From positions 434,001-498,000 of the forward strand of contig NZ_KB894093.1 in assembly GCF_000374305.1 (NCBI RefSeq): a stretch of 64,000 nt of DNA. Direction: 5' to 3'. Made by a program: the position numbers and the translations under genes. Positions 34,819 through 45,825 of the stretch are shown piece after piece. The notes under the pieces are model-generated. The model was given only the letters and a program-made list of their open reading frames with translations, had not been told where the DNA came from and did not search any database. Every line of letters starts with the position of its first letter. Within the stretch, counting starts at the first letter, position 1. Source of the DNA: Actinomadura flavalba DSM 45200. GTDB taxonomy: Bacteria; Actinomycetota; Actinomycetes; Streptosporangiales; Streptosporangiaceae.

Positions 34819-36780
34819 TCAGCGGGGTGTGGCCAGCGCTTTGCGGGCTGCTTTGCGGGCCGCTGTGGCGGTGGTGGCCGCGCGGGCCGCGTCGGCGGCG
34901 GCGCGGCACTGGGCCAGGGTGTGCGCCGCCAGCGCGGCGCGGACGGCCGGGAGGGCGGCGGGGGCCATCGACAGCGACGTCACGCCCAGTCCCGTCAGGA
35001 CGCACGCCAGATCGGGGTCTGCGGCGGCTTCGCCGCACACTCCGCACGGCACGCCCGCCCGCGCCGCCAGCAGCACCAGATCCAGGACGGCCGGAAGCCA
35101 CGGGTCCTGGAGTGAGGCGAGCGCGCCCGACTGCCGGTCGGCGGCGCACACGTACTGGACGAGATCGTTGGTGCCGACACTCAGAAACTCCACTTGCGCG
35201 GCGACGTCCCGCGCCCGCAGCGCCGCCGACGGAATCTCCACCATCACCCCCGGACGCACCAGCCCGACGGCACGACACGCCTCAGCGAACTCCCACGCGT
35301 CCTGCGCCCCCGTCACCATCGGCGCCAACACTCCAAGCCGAGCCACACCCGCCCCCGAGGCGGCACCCGACCCCGCCGGAGAAGACGAATCCCGGCTCCC
35401 CACAAGCCGAGCCGCGCCCGCCTCGGAGGGAGCATCCGGACGAGCCGGACGCGAAGGATCGCCTCCCTCCGCAAGCCGAGCCACAGCCACCTCGGGATGT
35501 GCGTCCGGGCGGGCCGGGTGCGACGGATTCTGGCTCTCCGCGAGCCGGGTCACAGGCGACACGGTGGAGGTTCCCGGGTGGGGCGGGTCGTGGGTCTTCG
35601 CGAGGGGGTCGTTCTGTCGTGGTTCTTCGGTGGAGGGGGGTGCGGGGTGGCAGGCGCGGGCCAGGGCGCGTAGCTGGGTGGCGAGGACCGTGGGGTGGTG
35701 CTGGAGCATGCGGAGGCCGCGTTCGCCTAGGGCCGGGTTGCCTTCGGGGGCGGGTGCGGGCAGGAACGGGAGGGGTTTGTCCGCGCCGCCGTCCAGGAGG
35801 CGGATCACCACCTCTCCGTCGGGGAACGCCTCCAGCACCTCGCGGTAGGCGGCGGCCTGCTCTTCCTCGGAGGGAGCCTCCTCGCGGCCCAGGAACAGCA
35901 GCTCCGTGCGGTACAGGCCCACGCCCTCCGCGCCGTGCTCGCGGGCGGCGGGCAGGTCTTCCGGGCCGGCGATGTTGGCCAGCAGCGGAATCCGGTGCCC
36001 ATCGGCCGTGGCGCCGGGGCCGGGGGCCGCCTCGACGTGCCGCGCACGTGAGTCCGACCATGCCCGCGCCGCGGCGACCACCGCGTCGGGCGGGTCGACG
36101 ACGAGCGTGCCCGCGGTGCCGTCCACCACCACGGCGATACCCTCGGCCAGCTCGTCGGCCCCGGGCAGGGCCACGACGGCGGGCACCCCCAGCGCGCGGG
36201 CGACGATGGCCGTGTGGCTGGTCGGGCCGCCCTCGGCCGTGACGAGCGCGAGCACGCGGGCGGGGTCGAGCAGCACGGCGTCGGCGGGGGCCAGGTCGCG
36301 GGCGGCGAGCACGAACGGCTCGCCCTCCTCGGGCGGCCCCGGCAGGGCGACGCCGAGCAGCTCGGCGACGGCGCGGTCACGGACGTCGTCCAGGTCGGCG
36401 ACGCGGGCCGCCAGGTAGGCCCCGCCCGACGCGAACACCGCCCGGTGCACGCCGCACGCCTCGTACACGGCGCGCGGGGCCGCCAGGCCGAGGGCGACGC
36501 GGGCCGCGACGTCGTCGGACAGGCCCGGGTCGCGGGCCATGAGCGACTGGGCGGCCAGCACGTCGCGGCCCTCGGCCGTCGCGGCACGTTCGGACAGCGC
36601 GTCCAGCCGGGACGCCACCGCCTCCAGCGCGGCGAGCGCCAAGGCGGTCTCGGCGTCGCCGTCGCCGTCGTGCCGGGCACCGGCCGGGGGTTCGGGCACC
36701 GTGCCCGACAACCGGCGGACCGGCCCGTACGCGACGCCCGGACTCACTCCGGTGCCGCGCAACGGGCCGGTGTCACGCAC
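34819..36780 (-). CDS. ptsI: PTS phosphoenolpyruvate-protein phosphotransferase (enzyme I) with repeat insertion
   Basis: 653 aa; usual enzyme I is about 555-575. Transfers phosphate from PEP to HPr. N-terminal domain with active His189 in GGPTSHTAIVARALG; PEP-binding barrel with GVGLYRTELLFL, RLLDGGADKPLPFL, EFLSVGTNDLVQY and the catalytic Cys in GVPCGVCGEAA. Between QLRALARAC and LAPMVTGAQ the chain carries about 95 extra residues, including three 23-residue repeats starting (T/A)RL (about 414-482), rich in Pro, Ser, Arg and Asp. The insertion is in frame and lies in a barrel loop, so the enzyme may still work. It overlaps ptsH by 8 bp. Confidence 0.93.
   Translation of the reverse strand: MRDTGPLRGTGVSPGVAYGPVRRLSGTVPEPPAGARHDGDGDAETALALAALEAVASRLDALSERAATAEGRDVLAAQSLMARDPGLSDDVAARVALGLAAPRAVYEACGVHRAVFASGGAYLAARVADLDDVRDRAVAELLGVALPGPPEEGEPFVLAARDLAPADAVLLDPARVLALVTAEGGPTSHTAIVARALGVPAVVALPGADELAEGIAVVVDGTAGTLVVDPPDAVVAAARAWSDSRARHVEAAPGPGATADGHRIPLLANIAGPEDLPAAREHGAEGVGLYRTELLFLGREEAPSEEEQAAAYREVLEAFPDGEVVIRLLDGGADKPLPFLPAPAPEGNPALGERGLRMLQHHPTVLATQLRALARACHPAPPSTEEPRQNDPLAKTHDPPHPGTSTVSPVTRLAESQNPSHPARPDAHPEVAVARLAEGGDPSRPARPDAPSEAGAARLVGSRDSSSPAGSGAASGAGVARLGVLAPMVTGAQDAWEFAEACRAVGLVRPGVMVEIPSAALRARDVAAQVEFLSVGTNDLVQYVCAADRQSGALASLQDPWLPAVLDLVLLAARAGVPCGVCGEAAADPDLACVLTGLGVTSLSMAPAALPAVRAALAAHTLAQCRAAADAARAATTATAARKAARKALATPR
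35335..35541. repeat. Three 69-bp tandem repeats inside ptsI
   Basis: Units start at exactly 35335, 35404 and 35473 (AAGCCGAGCC...), and a fourth partial copy starts at 35542 (GAGCCGGG). The period is 23 codons, so the ptsI frame is kept. Confidence 0.85.
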
Positions 36781-37045
36781 GCTGCGGCTCCTCCTGGGAC
36801 AGGATGTGCTCCAGCTCGTCGAGGAGGTCGTCCGCGCCCTCCCCCCGGGCGGCGAGCGTGATCTCCTCGCCGTGGTGGGCGTCCAGCCCGAGGACCGCCA
36901 GGATGCTCTTGGCGTTCACCGGGTCCTTGCCGCGCTTGGACACGGTCACGTCCTGGGAGGCGCGCGCCGCCGTCTGGACGAACAACGCGGCCGGGCGCGC
37001 GTGCAGGCCCGCCCTCGACATGACTTTCACCGTGCGCTCGGTCAC
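36773..37045 (-). CDS. ptsH: PTS phosphocarrier protein HPr
   Basis: 90 aa. Active-site His15 in SRAGLHARPAA; the Ser of NAKSILAVL (Ser47) is the equivalent of the regulatory Ser46 of Gram-positive HPr. Carries phosphate from enzyme I to the EIIA domain. GTG start with AGGAGAG 7 nt upstream. It lies 13 bp after the HAD gene and overlaps ptsI, so it is in one operon with both. Confidence 0.96.
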   Translation of the reverse strand: MTERTVKVMSRAGLHARPAALFVQTAARASQDVTVSKRGKDPVNAKSILAVLGLDAHHGEEITLAARGEGADDLLDELEHILSQEEPQRA

Positions 37046-37058
37046 TACTGGTCTCTCC

Positions 37059-37721
37059 TCAACTGACGCCGGTCACCCGCAGCGCGGGGCCCGGCAGCAA
37101 CTCGATCTCCGTCAGATCCACCACCACGCGGTCGGCGTCCACGAGCGCCGCCGGGGGCTGCGTCGTGGTCACCCCCACGCAGGTCATACCCGCCGCCTTG
37201 GCGGCGGCCACTCCGGCGGGCGCGTCCTCGAACGCGACCATCGCGCCCGGCGGCACGCCGAGTCGGCGCGCCGCAGCCGCGAACCCCTCCGGGTGCGGTT
37301 TGCCCTCCGTCACGTCCTCGGCGGTGATCACGTGCGCGAGCAGGTCGCGGACGCCCAGGCCCGCCAGGAGCCCTTCGGCGTAGTCGCGCACGCCGGACGT
37401 GACGACCGCGAGCGGGACGCCCAGCGCATGCAGTCCGCGCACCAGCTCGGCCGCGCCCGCGACCGGACCGGCCGCCTCCTCGATCTCGTACGCGCCCGCC
37501 TGCGCGAACAGGTCCTCGGCGGTGCGGCCGGGGAACAGGTGGACGTGCTCACCGAGCACCTCCACGGCGCGGCGGCCCGCGAACGAGGCGATGAGCGCAT
37601 CGTCGTGCGGGGCGTCGTGATCGCGGAACAGCCGCGTCCACATGGCCCGGTTGCGCGGTTCGGTGTTCACGAGCGTGCCGTCGAGGTCGAAGGCGACCCC
37701 GGCGACGGGGATCACTCCCAT
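37059..37721 (-). CDS. HAD-IA hydrolase, beta-phosphoglucomutase-like
   Basis: About 220 aa. Motif I VAFDLDGTLVNTEP (Asp nucleophile and general-acid Asp both present), helical cap, motif II VVTSGV, motif III EGKPHPEGF, motif IV MVAFEDAPAGVAAAKAAG. Likely a sugar-phosphate phosphatase or mutase; in this operon it may dephosphorylate PTS products to relieve sugar-phosphate stress (inference). The ATG lies inside the end of the EIIA gene (10-bp overlap, ...AGATGGGAGTGA), so translation is coupled. Confidence 0.9.
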   Translation of the reverse strand: MGVIPVAGVAFDLDGTLVNTEPRNRAMWTRLFRDHDAPHDDALIASFAGRRAVEVLGEHVHLFPGRTAEDLFAQAGAYEIEEAAGPVAGAAELVRGLHALGVPLAVVTSGVRDYAEGLLAGLGVRDLLAHVITAEDVTEGKPHPEGFAAAARRLGVPPGAMVAFEDAPAGVAAAKAAGMTCVGVTTTQPPAALVDADRVVVDLTEIELLPGPALRVTGVS

Positions 37722-38161
37722 CTGAACAACTCCGTTCCCTGCTCGACGACTCCGTCCGCACGGACGCGGCTCAACGCGTCGCGTGACGCGTCCAGGGCGA
37801 CGATCGCACAGACGGGTGAACGCCCGCCCGCCTCGACACCCCGCGCGTCCCACGCCACGACCCGCTGGCCGGCCGTCACCCGGTCCCCCTGCCCGACCAG
37901 CGGCGTGAACCCGTGCCCCTCGAGTTCCACGGTCCCGACCCCGAGATGCACGAGCACGCCGTGACCTTCGTCATCGACGACGACGTACGCGTGCGGCTGC
38001 ATCCGCAGGACCCGCCCGGCCACGGGCGCCACCGCCCGCCCGGCCGCGCGCACGGGATCGACGGCCGTACCGGGCCCCACGAGCGCCTGCGCGAACACCG
38101 GATCGGGCACCCCCGCAAGCCCGACCACACGCCCCGCCACCGGCGACAAAACCCGGCTCAC
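37712..38161 (-). CDS. crr: PTS EIIA component, glucose/N-acetylglucosamine family
   Basis: 149 aa. Stand-alone EIIA-Glc-type domain: SPVAGRVV near the N terminus, His57 in MQPHAYVVV, and phospho-accepting His72 in GHGVLVHLGVGTVEL. Receives phosphate from HPr and passes it to EIIB. GTG start. Directly upstream on the same strand lies more than 1 kb of tandem repeat DNA separating it from the EIIB gene. Confidence 0.92.
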   Translation of the reverse strand: MSRVLSPVAGRVVGLAGVPDPVFAQALVGPGTAVDPVRAAGRAVAPVAGRVLRMQPHAYVVVDDEGHGVLVHLGVGTVELEGHGFTPLVGQGDRVTAGQRVVAWDARGVEAGGRSPVCAIVALDASRDALSRVRADGVVEQGTELFRWE

Positions 38162-38169
38162 CGACTTCC

Positions 38170-39130
38170 ACCCGCCCGGTCATACGCACGCCCGAGCGCC
38201 CCGTTGGGACCACGACCGTGCGCGCAGTCGCCCGCACGACCCGGCCCACGCGTGTCGGCACGGACATGCACCCGGCTGGGCGCAAGCATGGCCGCACGGC
38301 CGGACGCACCGTCGCGGGAGCGGTCATGCGCGCGACAAGGCGCACGCATTCCGGCGCGACCGGGCGCCCACTGGGGCGCGTGATCGTGCGTGCGGATGGG
38401 CGCACGGCCATGTGCGCGGATGGGAACGCGTGGCGGCGCGAGCAGACGCACGATCGGGGCGCGGGCGGGCGCGCGGCGAGACGCGCGGTCGTGTGCGACG
38501 CGAGGCGCACACATGGCGGCGCGAGCAGACGCGCAGTCGGACGTGCGGCTGGGCGCGCGGCGAGGCGCACGCACGGCGGCGCGAGTAGACGCACGATCGG
38601 GCGCCGTCGGGCATGTGGTGAGGCGCACGCGTAACGCGATCAGGGCGCGGGCGGGCACGCGGCAAGGCGCACGCGCGACGGTGCGAGCGGACGCGCGGTC
38701 GGACGTACGGCTGGGTGCGCGATCGTGCGTGGGGCGAGGCGCACGCACGACGGTGCGAGCGGACACACGATCGGGCGCCGTCGTGCGCGCGGTGAGGCGC
38801 ACGCGTGGCGCGATCGGAGCGCGGGCGGGCACGCGGCGAGACGCACGGCCGTGTGCAACGCGAGGCGCGCACACGGCGGCGCGAGCAGACGCGCCGTCGG
38901 GCGTGCGGTCGGACGTGCGGTCGGACGTGCGGTCGGACGTGCGGTCGGACGTGCGGTCGGGCGCGCGGTCGGACGTGCGGTCGGACGTGCGGTCGGACGT
39001 GCGGTCGGACGTGCGGTCGGGCGCGCGGTCGGACGTGCGGCGAGGTGCACGCACGACGGCGCGAGCAGACGCGCGGTCGGGCGCGGTCATGCGCGCGGAC
39101 GGGCGCATGCGTAGTTGCGCGAGCGGACGC
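38170..39130. repeat. Compound minisatellite between EIIA and EIIB genes
   Basis: About 1 kb of GC-rich repetitive DNA. At 38894-39040 a 12-bp unit (GCGGTCGGACGT with a GCGGTCGGGCGC variant) occurs about 12 times. To its left a larger unit recurs: the segment starting GCGGGCGGGC at 38461 returns at 38647 and at 38821 (spacings 186 and 174, and 360 between the outer two, which match at nearly all of 60 positions). GATCGGGCGCCGTCG recurs at 38595 and 38769 (174). All frames stay open because stop codons are excluded by composition, so long readings on both strands (Arg/Ala/Asp-rich) are not taken as genes. The rest, to 39304, is G-rich without a gene. Confidence 0.85.
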
Positions 39131-39304
39131 GCGGTCGGGGTGCGGGTGGGCGTGTGGCGGGGTGTGCGGGTGGGCGCGCGGGTGGGGGCTTGGTTGGGTG
39201 TGGGTTTTGCTCGGGGGCGGGGGTCGGAGGTGTGTCGTGGTGTGGTTTGTCGGAGGGTGTGGGGCCGGGGCTGGTCGTGGGTTGGAGCGTTCCCGGGGGC
39301 GGGG

Positions 39305-39538
39305 TCATTGGAGGAGGTCCTGGATTTCGGAGGACAGGGGTTCGGCTTCGAGCCCTACGACGATCTGGACGGCGGCGCCCACGGTCAGGACGCCGAAGGC
39401 GCCTGCCGCCATCAGTGCGGGCTCGTCGACCAAGGACGGGTCGGTGACCTCCGAGCGCAGGCGGGTGAGGCACGGCGCGATCTCGATGATGTTGCGAGCG
39501 CCGCCGAGTGCCGCGACGATCGCCTCGGCCTTGTCCAT
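39305..39538 (-). CDS. PTS EIIB component, glucose/N-acetylglucosamine family
   Basis: 77 aa. Stand-alone EIIB with phospho-accepting Cys23 in IEIAPCLTRLRSEV, the canonical EIIB motif, and the end VQIVVGLEAEPLSSEIQDLL. Works with the EIIA (37712-38161) and EIIC (40840-42180) of this region to phosphorylate an imported amino sugar. ATG; 20 bp downstream of the deaminase gene on the same strand, so in one operon with it. Confidence 0.92.
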   Translation of the reverse strand: MDKAEAIVAALGGARNIIEIAPCLTRLRSEVTDPSLVDEPALMAAGAFGVLTVGAAVQIVVGLEAEPLSSEIQDLLQ

Positions 39539-39558
39539 GCCCGTCCCCGCCTCCGGTC

Positions 39559-40602
39559 TCAGTCGGTCTGGGTCACCTTGTTCAGTCCGCGCGGGACGTC
39601 CGGGTCGAGCCCGAGCCTCCGGGCCAGATTCTCCACCAGGATCTGCCCCGGGACGATCAGCCCGAGCGGCGCGACCCACTCCGGCAGCGCCGGGCCGGGC
39701 AGCGCCGCGTCGCCCGCCTCGGCCAGCCGCGCGCCGCCGCCGACCGTGAACGCCTGCGCGCCCGCGCTCCGCACCCGTTCCGCCAACGCGACGGTACCCG
39801 GCAGCGTGGGCCCGTCGTCGGCCGCGACGAGCAGCGCGGGCGTCTCGGCGTCCACGACGGCGATCGGCCCGTGCAGCAGGTCCGCGTAGGACAGGCCCAT
39901 CGCGTGCAGGTAGCACGCCTCCTTGATCTTGAGCGCGAGTTCCAGCGCGGTGCCGAACGCCAGCCCCCGGCCGGACACCACGACGCCCGGCACCGCCGCG
40001 AGCGCCGCCACGATCTCCGGCAGCGCAGCGGACTCCTCGGTGCGGGCGATCAGCCGTTCGACCTCGTCGGGGACGCGGCGCAGCTCGGCCGCGTCCACGT
40101 CGGCGCCGAGGCCGACGCCGAGCACCGCGAGCGCGGCGAGCTGCGTCGTGTAGGTCTTGGTGGCGGGAACGGCCAGTTCGTCCCCGGCGTCGGTCACGAG
40201 CGCGACCTCGGCGGCCTCGGCGAGCGGCGAGCCCGCGCCGTTGGTGACGGCGACGGTCCGGGCGCCGCAATCGGCCGCCCAGTCCATCGTCTGCACGATC
40301 TCCTCGGTCTTGCCCGACTGGCTGATCGCGACCGCGAGCACGCCCGACAGGTCGACGCGCCGCCGGTACGCGGTCGCGATAGACGGGGCGCCGAGCGTCG
40401 CGAGCCGCCCGGCGCGGGCCTCGGCGAGGTAGCGGCCGTAGACGGCGGCGTTGTCGGACGATCCGCGCGCGATGAACAGCACCTGGCGCGTCTCGGCCGC
40501 GAGTGCCGCGAGATCGGGCACGCGGGGCAGCAGGGCGTCGATGGTGCGGCGCAGCGCCGCGGGCTGCTCGCCGATCTCGGCGCGCATCCGGCTGGTGGTC
40601 AT
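39559..40602 (-). CDS. SIS-domain glucosamine-6-phosphate deaminase (NagB-II type)
   Basis: 347 aa, two SIS domains equivalent to the isomerase half of GlmS: FIARGSSDNAAVYGRYLAE, VAISQSGKTEEIVQTM, DELAVPATKTYTTQLAAL, ALKIKEACYLHAMGLSYADLLHGPIA. The glutaminase domain of GlmS is absent, which with the context points to deamination of GlcN-6-P to fructose-6-P. The ATG at 40602 has AAGGGG 4 nt upstream. First gene of a minus-strand operon, divergent from EIIC; the palindrome at 40815-40838 lies in the shared control region. Confidence 0.85.
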   Translation of the reverse strand: MTTSRMRAEIGEQPAALRRTIDALLPRVPDLAALAAETRQVLFIARGSSDNAAVYGRYLAEARAGRLATLGAPSIATAYRRRVDLSGVLAVAISQSGKTEEIVQTMDWAADCGARTVAVTNGAGSPLAEAAEVALVTDAGDELAVPATKTYTTQLAALAVLGVGLGADVDAAELRRVPDEVERLIARTEESAALPEIVAALAAVPGVVVSGRGLAFGTALELALKIKEACYLHAMGLSYADLLHGPIAVVDAETPALLVAADDGPTLPGTVALAERVRSAGAQAFTVGGGARLAEAGDAALPGPALPEWVAPLGLIVPGQILVENLARRLGLDPDVPRGLNKVTQTD

Positions 40603-40814
40603 GATTCCCCTTGGGTGGTTTCTGCCCGTTGTTCCGGGTCTGTACGCGCCGGTGACGGGACGCGGCGCGGCCGGACGAGCGGTCCGCGCGAGTCCCGGAC
40701 CGGTGTGGCGGGTACGACGTGCGTCAGGGGAACGATCTCTGCGGTTCACCGCGACGGGTCGTGCTGCCATGTCACGCACACTCTTCGTGGTCGATCACGG
40801 ACGATGAGTCGCCT

Positions 40815-40838
40815 CTGGTCTAGTCCGGACTAGACCAG
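40815..40838. promoter_or_regulatory. 24-bp perfect palindrome, DasR-like (dre) operator
   Basis: CTGGTCTAGTCC | GGACTAGACCAG, ending one base before the EIIC ATG. It contains both TGGTCTAG and CTAGACCA, the half-sites of the Streptomyces DasR element (ACTGGTCTAGACCAGT), pushed apart by TCCGGA. DasR controls the GlcNAc PTS and nagB in Streptomyces. Position so close to the start fits repression. Confidence 0.65.
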
Positions 40839-40839
40839 T

Positions 40840-42180
40840 ATGACCCTACTGCACCGACCTGGAGAGAGCACAGATGCCGGCCCTGACCACGCGCCCATGA
40901 CGACCGCCACCGGAGAGGCCACCGGCCCCGGCCCGCTGCGCGCCGCCTGGGCGCGGGTGTTCGGCGTGCTCCAGCGCATCGGCCGCAGCCTCATGCTGCC
41001 GATCGCGATCCTGCCGCTGGCTGGCATCCTGTTCCGGCTGGGCCAGCCCGACCTGCTCGGCGCGGACGGGCTCGGCTGGTCGCGCGTCGCGGAGGTGTGC
41101 GGCGCGGCCGGCGGCGCCCTGCTGGACAACCTGCCGATGCTGTTCGCGGTCGGCGTCGCCATCGGCTTCGCCCGCGACTCCGACGGCTCCACGGCGCTCG
41201 CCGCCGTCGTCTCCTACCTGGTCTTCGACCGCGTCACCCGGACGCTGTTCGCCCACTCCAAGGTGCTGCACGACGACGTCGTCCGCACCGTCCGCGAAGA
41301 CGACGGCTCGCTGCGCGAAATCGTCGACCTCGGGCTGCGCAACCCGACGCAGGTCCTCGGCGGGATCGTCATCGGGCTCATCGTCGCCCTGCTGTTCGAC
41401 CGCTACCACCGCATCCGGCTGCCGTCGTGGCTGGCGTTCTTCGGTGGACGGCGTTTCGTGCCGATCGCCGGGGCCGCCGCGGCGCTCGCACTCGCCGTGG
41501 TGGTCGGCGTCGTCTGGCCGCTGGCGGGCGGCTGGCTCGACGCGTTCGGCAACTGGCTCACCGGGCTCGGCACGATCGGGGCGGGCCTGTACGGCGTCGC
41601 GAACCGGCTGCTGCTGCCGTTCGGGCTGCACCACCTGCTCAACTCGCTCGTCTGGTTCGTGTTCGGCACCTACGACGGGCCCCGGGGCGTCGTGCACGGC
41701 GAGATCGGCCGCTACCTGGCCGGGGAACCGGGCGCGGGCGCGTTCCTCACCGGCTTCTTCCCGGTGCTGATGTTCGGCCTGCCCGGCGCGGCGCTGGCGA
41801 TCTGGCGGTCGGCGCTGCCCGACAACCGCGCCGGAGTCGGCGGGCTGATGATCTCGGCGGCGCTGACGGCGTTCCTCACCGGGGTCACCGAGCCGATCGA
41901 GTTCTCGTTCATGTTCGTGGCGCCCGTCCTCTACGGCGTCCACGTCGTGCTCACCGGCATCTCGCTGTCGCTGCTCGCCGCCCTGGACACCCGGCTCGGC
42001 TTCACGTTCTCGGCCGGGTTCTTCGACATGGTCCTCAACGCGACCAAGAGCAACACCCGTGGGCTCCCCCTGGTGATCCTCGTCGGGATCGTCTACTTCG
42101 TCCTGTATTACGTGATCTTCAGCGTGATCATCCGTCGCTTCAACATCGCGACCCCCGGCCGCATGCTGCTGGACGACTGA
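40840..42180 (+). CDS. PTS EIIC component, N-acetylglucosamine/glucose family
   Basis: 446 aa membrane permease. About ten hydrophobic segments; family stretches LMLPIAILPLAGILFRLGQ, GLHHLLNSLVWF, MFGLPGAALAIW, and the conserved TGVTEPIEFSFMFVAP. Carries no EIIB or EIIA domain; these are separate genes on the opposite strand. Substrate is probably GlcNAc, or MurNAc given murQ nearby. Start uncertain: ATG 40840 lies just after the palindrome without a Shine-Dalgarno; ATG 40897 begins closer to the first membrane segment. Confidence 0.92.
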   Translation: MTLLHRPGESTDAGPDHAPMTTATGEATGPGPLRAAWARVFGVLQRIGRSLMLPIAILPLAGILFRLGQPDLLGADGLGWSRVAEVCGAAGGALLDNLPMLFAVGVAIGFARDSDGSTALAAVVSYLVFDRVTRTLFAHSKVLHDDVVRTVREDDGSLREIVDLGLRNPTQVLGGIVIGLIVALLFDRYHRIRLPSWLAFFGGRRFVPIAGAAAALALAVVVGVVWPLAGGWLDAFGNWLTGLGTIGAGLYGVANRLLLPFGLHHLLNSLVWFVFGTYDGPRGVVHGEIGRYLAGEPGAGAFLTGFFPVLMFGLPGAALAIWRSALPDNRAGVGGLMISAALTAFLTGVTEPIEFSFMFVAPVLYGVHVVLTGISLSLLAALDTRLGFTFSAGFFDMVLNATKSNTRGLPLVILVGIVYFVLYYVIFSVIIRRFNIATPGRMLLDD

Positions 42181-42196
42181 CGCCCCCGCCCGGCGC

Positions 42197-42670
42197 TCAC
42201 GCCGCGCGGCGGTGGGCCGCGCGGATCACGCGGGTCGTCTCCAGGACGACGCAGCGCCAGCGCCCGCGGCCGTACTCCAAGCGGAGGGCGACGGCCTGCA
42301 CGCGGTCGCCCAGCCGCAGGACGGCGCCCGTCTCGGCCGCACCCGGCGCGGGCTGCTGGAGCCACGTCGCGAGGACGCGCGGCGGCAGCGACGGGCCCTC
42401 CCCGCGCAGTCCGCCCGCCTGTTCGGCCAGCGTCCGCCGCACGTCCGCCCGGACGCGGCGGTCCGCCCGCGACGGCGGGCACGCGCCCGCCAGCACCTCG
42501 GCCACCAGCACGAGCACGCTCCGCGCGATACGCGCCACGTCGTCGGCCGACCGGCCCTCCTCGGGAACGGCCCGCACCGCCCCCGCGCCGCCCGACGACA
42601 CCCGGACGACCTGCCCTGAACTCTCCCGCACCGCGCACTTCCCTGCCTCCGGAGGCGGCACGCCCGCCAC
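42197..42670 (-). CDS. Rv3235-family protein
   Basis: 157 aa. The region VARIARSVLVLVAEVLAGACPPSR followed by a C-terminal ...AVLRLGDRVQAVALRLEYGRGRWRCVVLE matches the small actinobacterial family named after M. tuberculosis Rv3235, which also lies next to secA there. No membrane segment or enzyme motif. GTG start with a weak ribosome site; the first about 35 residues are poorly conserved in type. Function unknown. Confidence 0.78.
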   Translation of the reverse strand: MAGVPPPEAGKCAVRESSGQVVRVSSGGAGAVRAVPEEGRSADDVARIARSVLVLVAEVLAGACPPSRADRRVRADVRRTLAEQAGGLRGEGPSLPPRVLATWLQQPAPGAAETGAVLRLGDRVQAVALRLEYGRGRWRCVVLETTRVIRAAHRRAA

Positions 42671-42737
42671 TCACCCACCAGAGGGCCGCGCCCGGCCAAC
42701 GGATACGCCCGGCGCGGGAACGGAACGGTAAAAGGCC

Positions 42738-42769
42738 GCGGCCCCCCGAGCCGTAGCTCGGGGGGCCGC
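42738..42769 (-). terminator. Rho-independent terminator of secA
   Basis: Perfect 14-bp stem GCGGCCCCCCGAGC / GCTCGGGGGGCCGC, loop CGTA, beginning about 16 nt after the secA stop. On the minus strand it is followed by CCTTTTACC, a short U-tract, unusual here. Confidence 0.8.
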
Positions 42770-42784
42770 GTGCGACGCCTTGGA

Positions 42785-45643
<2,859 letters not shown>

Positions 45644-45712
45644 TCTAGGAGGCTCCTTGCAGATCGTGGGTCACCGCCTGAGGGCGGCGCGCACACCACA
45701 CGTACGATTGCC

Positions 45713-45718
45713 ATCGTA
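45713..45718 (-). promoter_or_regulatory. Candidate -10 box of secA
   Basis: TACGAT on the minus strand, about 70 nt upstream of the secA GTG. No clear -35; the dre-like site at 45731-45746 lies where the -35 would be. Confidence 0.35.
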
Positions 45719-45730
45719 GGCGAGACCCAG

Positions 45731-45746
45731 AATGGTCTAGGTCACC
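45731..45746. promoter_or_regulatory. DasR-like (dre) site near the secA promoter
   Basis: AATGGTCTAGGTCACC: 10 of 12 core positions match TGGTCTAGACCA. It lies in the divergent region between secA and the HGxxPAAW gene. Weaker than the EIIC palindrome. Confidence 0.35.
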
Positions 45747-45825
45747 CTGCGACGCAATCCACGCGGGTCGGCTTCGGCCCCGGGGACGCGGAAATATCCT
45801 TGGATGCACCTTGAGGGGGAGCCCC

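Noticed and set aside
38894..39040. CRISPR array
   Set aside because: 12-bp direct tandem units with no spacers and no cas genes; this is a minisatellite.
38390..39889. Long Arg/Ala/Asp-rich open frames on both strands of the minisatellite
   Set aside because: Tandem repeats with periods divisible by three and no stop codons open every frame. Composition is that of the repeat, and readings exist on both strands at once.
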